18,688 bases of DNA from G013214665 sp964649815. GTDB lineage: Bacteria; Pseudomonadota; Alphaproteobacteria; Rhodobacterales; Rhodobacteraceae. Location of the stretch: assembly GCA_964649815.1 (NCBI GenBank), contig CAZYQC010000063.1, positions 1-18,688 on the forward strand, written 5' to 3'. Numbering within the stretch: the stretch's first letter is position 1; each line of letters begins with the position of its first letter. This document shows, one piece after another, positions 6,134-13,730 of this stretch. The notes under the pieces are model-generated. The model was not told the origin of the DNA, searched no databases, and saw nothing but the letters and a program-made list of their open reading frames with translations. Made by a program: the position numbers and the translations under genes.

Positions 6134-7711
6134 ATGGCAAAAATCGCCTACATTCTGCTGTGCCACAAGGATCCGCAGGCGATCATCAATCAGGCAGAAC
6201 GCCTGACTGCAACTGGTGACTGTATTTCAATCCACTTTGACGCCCGCGCAAGCAGCGAAGCCTTCGGCCAGATCAAGACGGCGCTGGCGGACAATCCAAA
6301 CGTCACATTCGCAAAGAAACGCATCAAATGCGGCTGGGGCGAATGGAGCCTGGTGCAGGCCACGATCAACGCAGTGCGCAGCGCGGTCGAGGCCTTTCCG
6401 CGGGCCACGCATTTCTACATGCTGTCGGGCGATTGCATGGCGATCAAATCTGCGGAATACGCGCATGCCTTTCTCGATGAAAATGACATCGATTTCATCG
6501 AAAGCTTTGATTTCTTCGAAAGCGACTGGATCAAAACGGGCTTCAAGGAAGAGCGGCTGGTGTACCGCCACTTCTTTAACGAACGAAAGTATAAGCGCCT
6601 GTTTTACAACAGCTTTAACCTGCAGAAACGGCTCAATATAAAACGCGCGATCCCGCACGACATCGACGTCATGATCGGCAGCCAATGGTGGTGTCTGCGC
6701 CGCACGACCATCGAAAAGGTCCTCGATTTCGTGGACAAGCGCAAAGACGTGATGCGCTTTTTTCGCACCACTTGGATCCCCGACGAAACCTTCTTTCAAA
6801 CGGTCGTGCGCCATCTCGTTGCCGAAGAAGAAATCGACACGCGCACCTTAACGTTCCTGATGTTCACCGACTACGGCATGCCGGTGACCTTCTACGACGA
6901 CCATTATGATCTCTTGCTCAGTCAGGATTTCCTGTTTGCCCGCAAGATCAGCCCCGAGGCCGAAGAGTTAAAGCGCAGGCTTGGCTTGCTCTACGCTGCC
7001 GAAGGCGTGACGTTCAAAATCTCCAATGAGGGTCGCAGTCTTTACAAATTTCTTTCAAAGCGCGGGCGCGTCGGCGAACGATTTGCGCCGCGTTTTTGGG
7101 AAGCAGAAAGCGACGTGGGCCGCGAGCGTGAGTTGATGATCATCATCTGCAAAAAGTGGCACGTGGCCAAACGCTTGCTCGAGCGGATCCGAAAATTCAC
7201 CAACGTCCCCGCGATTGAATACCTCTTTAACGAAGAACACACGCCCCTGCCTGACCTGGGCGGGATACAAAAATCGCTTAGCAAACGCACAAGACACCGG
7301 CGTGCGCTCATGCGGATGTTGTTTGATTATTACGATACCGACCGACTGATCGTGTGTATGGACCCGGGCAATCTGGGTCTGTTGCAAGACTTCGCAGACA
7401 ACCGCTCTGTGACGCGAATGCTCGACGTGCAATGCAATTTCACCGACGAATACCTGATCGGTCATGCGATGCGCGTGGGCCTGGCGGGCGAGCAAACACC
7501 AGATGAAACGCTGCGCCGCTTGCTGCCGACAATCCGCAATGAGTTCACAGCCGAAAGCGACCGCATCCGGGATGCTGGTTTCAAAAACCTGGACCGTCTG
7601 AACGAACAGGCCGACCTTGAGAAAAACGGATCAGCGCTTTCGCGGTTTCTCTCGATTTCAGCTCAAAACGGGCGCGAGATTGCGGATTTGGACTATCTGT
7701 TCGCGGATTGA
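6134..7711 (+). CDS. GT14-type (Branch/core-2 beta-1,6-N-acetylglucosaminyltransferase-like) glycosyltransferase with long C-terminal extension
   Basis: 525 residues. The N-terminal 270 look like the Branch/GT14 family (beta-1,6-GlcNAc- and xylosyltransferases): MAKIAYILLCHKDP (1-14), IHFDARAS (33-40), GWGEWSLVQATINA (67-80), YMLSGDC (95-101), GSQWWCLRR (182-190) and the acidic motif IPDETFFQT (215-223) that in this fold carries the catalytic carboxylate. Residues about 330-525 form a second region (starting RELMIIICKKWHVAKRLLERI, later DYYDTDRLIVCMDPGNLGLL) that I recognise only as an uncharacterised extension of such alphaproteobacterial proteins (DUF5927/5928 type, from memory). There is no signal peptide or transmembrane helix, unlike eukaryotic Golgi relatives. 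Divergent from the sulfotransferase. Donor and acceptor are unknown. Confidence 0.85.
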   Translation: MAKIAYILLCHKDPQAIINQAERLTATGDCISIHFDARASSEAFGQIKTALADNPNVTFAKKRIKCGWGEWSLVQATINAVRSAVEAFPRATHFYMLSGDCMAIKSAEYAHAFLDENDIDFIESFDFFESDWIKTGFKEERLVYRHFFNERKYKRLFYNSFNLQKRLNIKRAIPHDIDVMIGSQWWCLRRTTIEKVLDFVDKRKDVMRFFRTTWIPDETFFQTVVRHLVAEEEIDTRTLTFLMFTDYGMPVTFYDDHYDLLLSQDFLFARKISPEAEELKRRLGLLYAAEGVTFKISNEGRSLYKFLSKRGRVGERFAPRFWEAESDVGRERELMIIICKKWHVAKRLLERIRKFTNVPAIEYLFNEEHTPLPDLGGIQKSLSKRTRHRRALMRMLFDYYDTDRLIVCMDPGNLGLLQDFADNRSVTRMLDVQCNFTDEYLIGHAMRVGLAGEQTPDETLRRLLPTIRNEFTAESDRIRDAGFKNLDRLNEQADLEKNGSALSRFLSISAQNGREIADLDYLFAD

Positions 7712-7773
7712 TCGCGTCGGGCGGCACCGAATACGCAAGGGCCTACAGGTTCGCTCCGGCGCACACCGCCGCG

Positions 7774-8394
7774 TCAAGAGTTTCGCTTGAACCAGCCAGA
7801 AAGCTTGGCCCGACGTTCGTCAACAGCGTCTTCCAACGCTTCGATCTGAGGATCGATGCGGGACTGGCGGAACCGCCGCCACCGGACGTAGATCGCCCAA
7901 TAGACAGCCGCCAAAAGTGTGAGGATCACAATATTGGTCCAAGGCACGCCTTTCGAAACGTCCGGTCCGTCAACCGCGCGGATGGAAATCGCGTTCGGAA
8001 AAATCGACAGGAATTCATTGCGCCACCCGTAATGCGTGACTAGCGCCCATTGCGCATCAGCAGCGGTCGATCGCAAATCTGACGCCTCGGCCTGCAGGTT
8101 CGAACTGTCGAATTTGAAATACGGCGGCCAACCCCAGGCCGTGTCTTCGTTGCGATAGACCATGACCTTGTCATTCGCGCGCTTGGTCTGAATGAAAAAC
8201 ACATCCCGGTTCAACAGCGTGCCATCAGCACCCGCATCCGCCTGCGCCCAGAACATCGCGTTTTCCCCAAAGTCGATGCGGCGTTCGTAGGTGTCCGTGA
8301 TCCTGACGATATCGCGCTGGGGCAAGGTGTAGTGCAGGAAGGACAGCACCAGCACCCAAAACGTGATGACCAAAACCCACTTGATGTACTGCAT
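7774..8394 (-). CDS. DUF1523-like membrane protein
   Basis: 206 residues with one N-terminal membrane helix (about 3-22), a soluble region of about 130 residues facing away from the cytoplasm (DIVRITDTYERRID, KVMVYRNEDTAWGWPPYFKFD, ALVTHYGWRNEFLSIFPNA), a second helix (about 153-170) and a basic cytoplasmic tail (WRRFRQSRIDPQIEALEDAVDERRAK). This matches DUF1523 proteins as I remember them; no function is known. AAGGG lies about 7 bases before the ATG. The gene begins 10 bases after the stop of the small membrane protein, so the two are very likely cotranscribed. It converges with the GT14-type gene, 62 bases between stops. A link to that glycan pair is possible but unsupported. Confidence 0.8.
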   Translation of the reverse strand: MQYIKWVLVITFWVLVLSFLHYTLPQRDIVRITDTYERRIDFGENAMFWAQADAGADGTLLNRDVFFIQTKRANDKVMVYRNEDTAWGWPPYFKFDSSNLQAEASDLRSTAADAQWALVTHYGWRNEFLSIFPNAISIRAVDGPDVSKGVPWTNIVILTLLAAVYWAIYVRWRRFRQSRIDPQIEALEDAVDERRAKLSGWFKRNS

Positions 8395-8404
8395 ACCGAA
8401 CCCT

Positions 8405-8671
8405 TCAGGCGAAATTCACAATGTAGATCAACACCGCGACCAGAATCGTCGGCACAACATAAACACCTAAGATCAACTTACGCCGCAAGCTTCCATCGTA
8501 ATCTTTGAGCCCATCGCTCACAAAAGTCTCGCGCGGTGTCGAAATATTGCCCTCGTCCCATTCCGCCTCAAGCTTTTGTCGCCGGACAGCCCGCGAATAG
8601 AACGACAGCGACACGTAAACGATCGTCAAAAAGACAAAACCGATAAACAGCATTCTGGCCAAAGCCACCAT
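8405..8671 (-). CDS. Small two-helix membrane protein of unknown function
   Basis: 88 residues from ATG 8671: helix 1 at about 6-24 (ARMLFIGFVFLTIVYVSLSF), a charged loop (YSRAVRRQKLEAEWDEGN...DGSLRRKL) and helix 2 at about 68-86 (LILGVYVVPTILVAVLIYI). The frame also opens at GTG 8680, but the Shine-Dalgarno (GGAGA, 8681-8685) touches that GTG and stands 9 bases from ATG 8671, so the ATG is preferred. It is the first gene of a two-gene unit with the DUF1523-like protein. Similar short proteins occur in Rhodobacteraceae, usually unannotated or mislabelled as efflux components (recollection). Function not recognised. Confidence 0.75.
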   Translation of the reverse strand: MVALARMLFIGFVFLTIVYVSLSFYSRAVRRQKLEAEWDEGNISTPRETFVSDGLKDYDGSLRRKLILGVYVVPTILVAVLIYIVNFA

Positions 8672-8703
8672 GTCCAACACTCTCCGATCGCGCGGTTTCT
8701 GAT

Positions 8704-8719
8704 CCTATCCTAAGATAGG
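8704..8719. promoter_or_regulatory. Inverted repeat in the divergent region upstream of gabD
   Basis: CCTATC-CTAA-GATAGG, perfect 6-bp arms. It sits 33 bases upstream of the small membrane protein start in the 247-base divergent region 8672-8918. A second short inverted repeat, AGAGT-N7-ACTCT, lies at 8874-8890, 28 bases before the gabD ATG. Either could be a regulator site, but arms this short can arise by chance. Nothing else is recognisable in this region. Confidence 0.3.
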
Positions 8720-8918
8720 GCACCAGCGCCTCTGGTTCGAGCCCCCCAAGTGGCGCGGCGCTTAGATTTCCTGGTCGCCGATCCAGGCGCCTTATCAAGG
8801 TTTGCCACCCAGAAATTCGGAATAGACCCAGATCACGCCGTTTTCCGGTGAATAGAACTGGACAAGTGCCGGTAGAGTTGCTCCTACTCTCGCGGCATCT
8901 CAAAAGGGGAGATTACCC

Positions 8919-10394
8919 ATGCTGGACACACAAACCAACCTTGCATCTTTGCTGTCCGATCCATCGCTGCTCGAAACCCGCGCTTATGTGAATGGCGCTT
9001 GGGTCGATGGCGACGCCGGCACGTTCGATGTGTTCAACCCAGCGCGCGGCGACGTGGTTGCCGCTGTTGCAGATCTCTCTCGGGACCAGGTCGCTCAGGC
9101 GATCGACGCGGCATACACCGCACAAAAAGACTGGGCCAGCTGGACGGGCAAAGAACGCGCTGCCGTTTTGCGCCGCTGGTTCGACCTTATGCTCGAAAAC
9201 GCCGATGATCTGGCGACGATCCTCACGGCAGAGCAAGGCAAACCGCTGACCGAAGCCAAGGGCGAAATCGTCTATGGCGCGTCCTTTATCGAATTCTTCG
9301 CCGAAGAGGCAAAGCGCATCTATGGCGAGACGGTTCCAGGCCACCAGCGTGACAAACGGATCACCGTTCTGAAACAGCCCATCGGTGTCGCCGCATCGAT
9401 CACACCCTGGAACTTTCCGAACGCCATGATCACGCGCAAAGCTGGCCCTGCACTGGCCGCGGGCTGTGCATTCGTCGCGCGCCCTGCCGCCGAAACTCCG
9501 CTCAGCGCGATCGTCATGGGTGTTCTGGCCGAACGCGCAGGCATCCCCGCTGGTGTCTTTAACGTCGTGCCATCCAGCTCGGCTTCTGCAATTGGCAAAG
9601 AGTTTTGCGAAAATCCCAAAATCCGCAAGCTGACCTTCACCGGCTCGACCGAAGTGGGGCGCATCTTGCTCAAACAGGCCGCAGACCAGGTCATCAAATG
9701 CTCGATGGAGCTTGGCGGCAACGCGCCCTTTATCGTCTTTGACGACGCAGATCTTGACGCAGCCGTCGAAGGCGCCATCGCCTGCAAATTCCGCAACAAC
9801 GGTCAAACCTGCGTCTGCGCCAACCGCCTTTATGTTCAAGAGGGTGTTTACGATGCCTTCGCTGAAAAGCTGAAGGCCCGCGTGGCGGCCATGAAAATCG
9901 GCGATGGCCTCGAAGCAGGAACCGAGCTTGGCCCCCTGATCAACGCCGAAGCAGCAGACAAAGTCCGCGAACACATTGCCGATGCAACCTCGAAAGGCGC
10001 CAGCGTCATTCTTGGCGGCGCGGACAATCCGCTCGGCGGGAACTTCTTTGCCCCAACCATCGTCACTGGCGTGACCCAAGACATGATGGTCGCCCAGGAT
10101 GAAACATTCGGCCCGATGGCGCCTCTCTTTAAGTTCAAAGACGAAGACGACGTGATCGCAATGGCCAATGACACGATCTTTGGCTTGGCGTCCTACTTTT
10201 ACGCCAACGACCTGTCGCGCGTCTACAAAGTCGCCGAAGCGCTCGAATACGGTATCGTTGGGGTCAACACCGGCATCATCTCGACCGAGGTTGCTCCGTT
10301 TGGTGGCGTTAAACAATCCGGCCTTGGCCGCGAAGGCAGCCGCCACGGCATCGAAGATTACCTCGAGCTGAAATACATCTGTATGTCCGTCTGA
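8919..10394 (+). CDS. gabD: NAD(P)-dependent succinate-semialdehyde dehydrogenase family protein
   Basis: Oxidises succinate semialdehyde to succinate (GABA-shunt end step) or a related semialdehyde. 491 residues, full ALDH length. PWNFP with N165, general base E264 in MELGGN and catalytic C298 in GQTCVC are present. The C-V-C arrangement (C298, C300) is that of E. coli GabD, where the pair acts as a redox switch. The cofactor-site lysine normally found in a VxKPAxxTP motif is arginine here (VARPAAETP, R188). AAAAGGGGAG lies 7 bases before the ATG. Its TGA overlaps the ATG of the dehydratase gene by one base (TGATG), so the two are coupled. The neighbour leaves open other semialdehydes, for example aspartate semialdehyde, as substrate. 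Confidence 0.9.
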   Translation: MLDTQTNLASLLSDPSLLETRAYVNGAWVDGDAGTFDVFNPARGDVVAAVADLSRDQVAQAIDAAYTAQKDWASWTGKERAAVLRRWFDLMLENADDLATILTAEQGKPLTEAKGEIVYGASFIEFFAEEAKRIYGETVPGHQRDKRITVLKQPIGVAASITPWNFPNAMITRKAGPALAAGCAFVARPAAETPLSAIVMGVLAERAGIPAGVFNVVPSSSASAIGKEFCENPKIRKLTFTGSTEVGRILLKQAADQVIKCSMELGGNAPFIVFDDADLDAAVEGAIACKFRNNGQTCVCANRLYVQEGVYDAFAEKLKARVAAMKIGDGLEAGTELGPLINAEAADKVREHIADATSKGASVILGGADNPLGGNFFAPTIVTGVTQDMMVAQDETFGPMAPLFKFKDEDDVIAMANDTIFGLASYFYANDLSRVYKVAEALEYGIVGVNTGIISTEVAPFGGVKQSGLGREGSRHGIEDYLELKYICMSV

Positions 10395-11362
10395 TGTTTT
10401 CGCTGGACGAGCTAAAGGACGCAGCGGCGTTGGTCCATGCGCACATGGATCCGACGCCGCAATACACGTGGGCCTTGCTCAGCCAGCGCATCGGGGCCGA
10501 GGTATGCGTTAAGCACGAAAATCACGGCCCGACCGGCGCCTTCAAGGTCAGAGGTGGCATCACCTTTATCGATTGGCTCCAGCGGACCCATCCAGACATG
10601 CGCGGCATTTGCACCGCAACGCGCGGCAATCACGGCCAAAGCCAGGCCCGCGCGGCCACCGCCGCGGGCTTGGTGGCCAAGGTCTATGCCCCGCGCGGCA
10701 ACTCGGTCGAAAAGAACCGGGCGATGCAAGCCTTTGGCGCTGAGCTTATTGAATTTGGCGCAGACTTTGACGAAGCCCGCGAAGAAGCATTTCGTGTCGC
10801 CGCTCTCGAAGACCTTTTCATCGTGCCACCCTATCACCCGGAACTGGTGCGGGGCGTGGCCACTTACGGCTATGAACTTTTGTCGGCCCGGCCCGATCTG
10901 GATACGGTTTACGTCCCCATCGGCTGTGGCTCTGGCATTTGCGGCACCATCGCGGCCCGCGATGCACTTGGTCTTGATACGAAAATTGTCGCGGTTGTCT
11001 CGGACGCGGCTCAGACGGCAATGCTCTCTGTCCAAGCGGGTCGATTGATCGAAACAAACAGCGCCAACACCTTTGCCGACGGCATGGCTGTGCGGGTGCC
11101 GGTCCAAGAGGCGATCGACGTCTACGGCCCGGGCTCTGACCGCTTTGTCTCCGTTTCCGACGCCGAGGTCGCCGAGGCCATGCGCGTCTATTTTCACGAC
11201 ACCCACAACGTCGCCGAAGGTGCAGGAGCAGCGCCGCTGGCTGCGCTCATGCAAGAGCGTGAGAAAATGCAGGGCAAAAAGGTTGGCGTTATTCTTTGCG
11301 GCGGCAACGTCGACACCGCCAAATTTGCCGCTGTTCTGGCAGGCGAGGTCCCCGCGCCCTAG
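10394..11362 (+). CDS. Threonine/serine dehydratase-like PLP enzyme (fold type II)
   Basis: 322 residues, catabolic-type length with no ACT regulatory domain. The PLP lysine is K51 in PTGAFKVRGG, the substrate loop is ATRGNHGQS, and the phosphate-binding glycine loop is GCGSGICG. The C-terminal region has the TFADGMAVRVP and DTHNVAEGAGAAPLAAL motifs of threonine dehydratases. Expected reaction: beta-elimination from a hydroxy-amino acid to a 2-oxo acid plus ammonia. It begins inside the gabD stop codon (TGATG). The HENHGPTGAFK variant of the usual KxENxxPTGSFK resembles dehydratase-like enzymes such as EutB of hydroxyectoine breakdown and phenylserine-type dehydratases (recollection), so threonine may not be the real substrate. 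No ectoine-pathway partners are present. Confidence 0.85.
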   Translation: MFSLDELKDAAALVHAHMDPTPQYTWALLSQRIGAEVCVKHENHGPTGAFKVRGGITFIDWLQRTHPDMRGICTATRGNHGQSQARAATAAGLVAKVYAPRGNSVEKNRAMQAFGAELIEFGADFDEAREEAFRVAALEDLFIVPPYHPELVRGVATYGYELLSARPDLDTVYVPIGCGSGICGTIAARDALGLDTKIVAVVSDAAQTAMLSVQAGRLIETNSANTFADGMAVRVPVQEAIDVYGPGSDRFVSVSDAEVAEAMRVYFHDTHNVAEGAGAAPLAALMQEREKMQGKKVGVILCGGNVDTAKFAAVLAGEVPAP

Positions 11363-11474
11363 GGTCAAACCCCGCTGGCGCGCGGCGCTTTGGGTGCAAA
11401 ACGCGGTTGTGAATTGCGCGGCGGCCCTTTGGCGTGTTCCTCTTGGCGAAAACCAACCAGGGCTTTGCCACGCT

Positions 11475-12299
11475 ATGTTTCGTCTCCTCTCCGCTTTTGC
11501 CATCGCCCTTTTTGCCTCAGGTCCCGCGGCCTTTGCCTGCGGTGGGGCGGATGAGCCCTGTCAGATTGATCTGGGAAATTACCACATGGCCGCGCCACCG
11601 GCTGAGGCCAAGGGCATCATCATGCATCTGCACGGCGGAGGCGGTCGCGGCAAAGGCTTGCTCAAATCCGGTCTGGCGAAAGAGGCGGACAAACGGGGAT
11701 ATGTGTTCATTGCCCCAGACGGCGATCACCCCACCCGACGCTTCAAACGCGACTGGTCGGTTCGCGGCAAGAACATGGCCTATGACCGAGACGACCGCGT
11801 TTTCCTAAACGCCGTGATGGCGGATGCAAAGACACGGCTCGCCTTGCCACCCGACCTTCCGGTTTTGTTGGCCGGCTTTTCCCGTGGCGGGTCTTTCGTG
11901 TGGAACATGGCCTGTGAACAACCCGATTTTGCAACCGCATACGCCCCCCTTGCCGGGGCGTTCTGGGATGACCTTCCGGCTGTCTGTCAGGCGCCGGTGA
12001 ACTTGTTTCACACGCATGGCTGGAGCGATCGCACCGTCCCATTGGAAGGCAGATCCTTTGGTGGCGGCGCTGTTGTCCAAGGCGATGTCTGGGCGTCCCT
12101 CAAAGTGATGCGGGAAACCAACGGATGCGACAATCGTCAGCCCGAACGCAACAGCAGGGATGGTGACACATGGTTTCGCCACTGGACGGATTGCAATGCC
12201 GGTGAAATTCACCTGATGCTGCACCAAGGCGGGCATGGCGCGCCGAAAGGCTGGTCTGCGGCGATGGTGGATTGGTTCGAAACGCTTAACCAGCCCTAA
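11475..12299 (+). CDS. Secreted alpha/beta hydrolase (esterase / polyhydroxybutyrate-depolymerase-like)
   Basis: 274 residues with a signal peptide (MFRLLSAFAIALFASGPAAFA, cleavage before C22), so periplasmic or secreted. Visible: oxyanion motif LHGGGGRG (52-59), nucleophile elbow GFSRGG with S137, acid D185 in HTHGWSDRTVPL and H254 in QGGHGAP. This fits the LpqC / feruloyl-esterase-like / PHB-depolymerase family. The frame extends upstream into the dehydratase gene, but the signal peptide fixes the start at ATG 11475. The Shine-Dalgarno is weak (AGGG, about 12 bases away). AFAC is a poor lipobox, so lipidation is unlikely. Six further cysteines could form disulfides. It lies 112 bases after the dehydratase on the same strand; substrate unknown. 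Confidence 0.85.
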   Translation: MFRLLSAFAIALFASGPAAFACGGADEPCQIDLGNYHMAAPPAEAKGIIMHLHGGGGRGKGLLKSGLAKEADKRGYVFIAPDGDHPTRRFKRDWSVRGKNMAYDRDDRVFLNAVMADAKTRLALPPDLPVLLAGFSRGGSFVWNMACEQPDFATAYAPLAGAFWDDLPAVCQAPVNLFHTHGWSDRTVPLEGRSFGGGAVVQGDVWASLKVMRETNGCDNRQPERNSRDGDTWFRHWTDCNAGEIHLMLHQGGHGAPKGWSAAMVDWFETLNQP

Positions 12300-12368
12300 A
12301 GACGGCTGCGCCCCTGCGCGACGCGCACCACGGCCCCGACCCAATTTCCAGTCGCGCGGTTTTCCGTG

Positions 12369-12397
12369 TTGACGCATCGGAAAGCGCGGGCTAAACG
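12369..12397 (+). promoter_or_regulatory. Possible sigma-70-type promoter of the Hsp70-like gene
   Basis: TTGACG (12369-12374) and TAAACG (12392-12397) separated by 17 bases, in the 136-base gap upstream of the Hsp70-like gene. The -35 is good and the -10 poor. It overlaps a GCGCG/CGCGC hairpin (12384-12400). Low confidence. No recognisable RpoH-type box was found here. Confidence 0.3.
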
Positions 12398-12400
12398 CGC

Positions 12401-12430
12401 CCTCCTTTCAAACCAAAAGCTCGATGGAGG
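12401..12430 (+). promoter_or_regulatory. CCTCC/GGAGG pairing that could mask the Hsp70-like gene's ribosome-binding site
   Basis: GGAGG (12426-12430) is 5 bases before ATG 12436 and fixes that start over the in-frame ATG at 12424. An exact complement, CCTCC, lies at 12401-12405. Pairing would give a 5-bp stem with a 20-base loop, extendable by two pairs across a bulge (C398-G432 and G399-C431, last three digits of 12xxx). If the -10 at 12392-12397 is used, transcription would start at about 12404 and most of the CCTCC would be lost, so this requires an upstream start. Confidence 0.3.
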
Positions 12431-12435
12431 CGGTC

Positions 12436-13695
12436 ATGACGCATGCGCATGTCCTGGGAATTGACTTTGGCACCTCCAACTCGGCTGCTGGTTATTTGAA
12501 AAACGGTCGGCCGGTGCTCATCGAGATGACGCCAGGGCAGACCACCCTACCCACGACGTTCTTCTTTGATTTCGAAACCCGCGAAACGCTTGTCGGCGCA
12601 CCCGCGAACCAAGCGCTTATTGACGGGCTAGAGGGCCGCTTTATGCGCGCGCTCAAGCGGGTTTTGGGCACAAGCCTGATGCATGAAAAACGTCAGATAT
12701 TGAACGAAAGGGTCACTTTTGTCGACATTATCGGCCGCTTTTTGCGCCATATGAAAACCCGATCAGAGCAGGCAACAGGGCTGCGGTTTTCCCATGCCGT
12801 TTCCGGGCGCCCTGTCGTCTTTCATGGCAACGATGACCCCCGCGAGGCACAAGCCGAAAAAGACCTGCGCGCCTGTTATGCCGCCGCCGGGTTCGAAACT
12901 GTGCGCTTTGTGCCCGAACCTCAGGCCGCTGCCATCGCCAGCGGCGCGCTGCATACGCCGGGGACACTGGGCCTGGTCGTCGATATCGGCGGTGGTACGT
13001 CGGATTTTTCCGTGTTTGAGAGCGCCTCAGACGGGGTGCGTATCCTTGCCAATCACGGCGTGCGCATCGGAGGCACCGACTTTGACCGCTCCATCAGCAT
13101 CGACCGCGTGATGCCCCTTCTTGGCAAAGGCAGCCACTTGCGCAAAGACATCGGCGCGGGGCTGCTGCCTGCGCCGAATGCCATCTTCAACGATCTGGCC
13201 ACGTGGGAGAAAATCCCGTTTTTATACGCGGCCCAGACCAGACGCATGGCCACCGAGATGCATCAGCTCGCCCAAGAGCCCGAAAAGCTCTGCCGTCTGG
13301 TCACGGTGCTAGAGGATGAATTGGGTCACGATCTTGCCTTCGCCGTAGAGCAGGGCAAGATCGATGCAAACTCTGACAAGCAAGACCCCCGGATCGATCT
13401 AACGCCTATCGAACGTGGGCTAAACGCCCCCTTGCCCGCGCATGTTCTGCCGCCCATTCTGGCCCCGTTCGGAACCGCGCTCGCCCAAGGCGCGCGCGAG
13501 ACGTTAGACCGTGCAGAGGTGCGCGCGGATCAAATCCAGGACGTCATATATGTCGGTGGCTCAAGCTTGATGTCGTTTATTCCAGACACGATGAAAGGCC
13601 TCTTTCCAGACGCCAACCACAGCTTATCCGAGGTCTTCACCGCTGTGGCCGATGGGTTGGCGATGTCGGCGACTTTGGATGATGGCGCGGCCTAG
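12436..13695 (+). CDS. Hsp70-like chaperone of the YegD type
   Basis: 419 residues containing only the actin-like ATPase part of Hsp70; no C-terminal peptide-binding and lid domain. Nucleotide motifs are intact: phosphate-1 GIDFGTSNSA (8-17), connector FVPEPQAAAIASG (158-170), phosphate-2 VVDIGGGTSDFSVF (181-194), GGTDFDRS (212-219) and adenosine motif VIYVGGSSLM (370-379). E. coli YegD, of similar size, is the closest named relative; its role is still unclear. The start at 12436 is chosen because GGAGG stands 5 bases before it, whereas the upstream ATG at 12424 overlaps that site. The small heat-shock protein gene converges from the other side, 160 bases between stops, placing two chaperone-type genes together. 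Confidence 0.9.
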   Translation: MTHAHVLGIDFGTSNSAAGYLKNGRPVLIEMTPGQTTLPTTFFFDFETRETLVGAPANQALIDGLEGRFMRALKRVLGTSLMHEKRQILNERVTFVDIIGRFLRHMKTRSEQATGLRFSHAVSGRPVVFHGNDDPREAQAEKDLRACYAAAGFETVRFVPEPQAAAIASGALHTPGTLGLVVDIGGGTSDFSVFESASDGVRILANHGVRIGGTDFDRSISIDRVMPLLGKGSHLRKDIGAGLLPAPNAIFNDLATWEKIPFLYAAQTRRMATEMHQLAQEPEKLCRLVTVLEDELGHDLAFAVEQGKIDANSDKQDPRIDLTPIERGLNAPLPAHVLPPILAPFGTALAQGARETLDRAEVRADQIQDVIYVGGSSLMSFIPDTMKGLFPDANHSLSEVFTAVADGLAMSATLDDGAA

Positions 13696-13730
13696 ATAGA
13701 GGCGCCTTGCAGGGTCGATGCGGCCATTAA

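Noticed and set aside
8729..8746. TGGTTCGAGCC, resembling a tRNA T-arm
   Set aside because: The flanking bases do not form the 5-bp T-stem beyond two pairs, and no acceptor stem, anticodon arm or CCA end is found nearby on either strand.
8913..10346. A 477-codon open frame on the minus strand opposite gabD
   Set aside because: The plus strand encodes a complete aldehyde dehydrogenase with all catalytic motifs. The antisense frame is a by-product of biased codon use in G+C-rich DNA and shows no recognisable domain.
8919..11362. Ectoine/hydroxyectoine degradation or beta-hydroxyaspartate-cycle operon
   Set aside because: Only one dehydratase-like and one dehydrogenase gene are present. The transporter, regulator, hydrolase, aldolase or imine-reductase genes of those pathways are missing on both sides.
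11073..11474. In-frame upstream extension of the alpha/beta hydrolase
   Set aside because: It overlaps the dehydratase coding sequence in another frame and would bury the signal peptide that starts at 11475.
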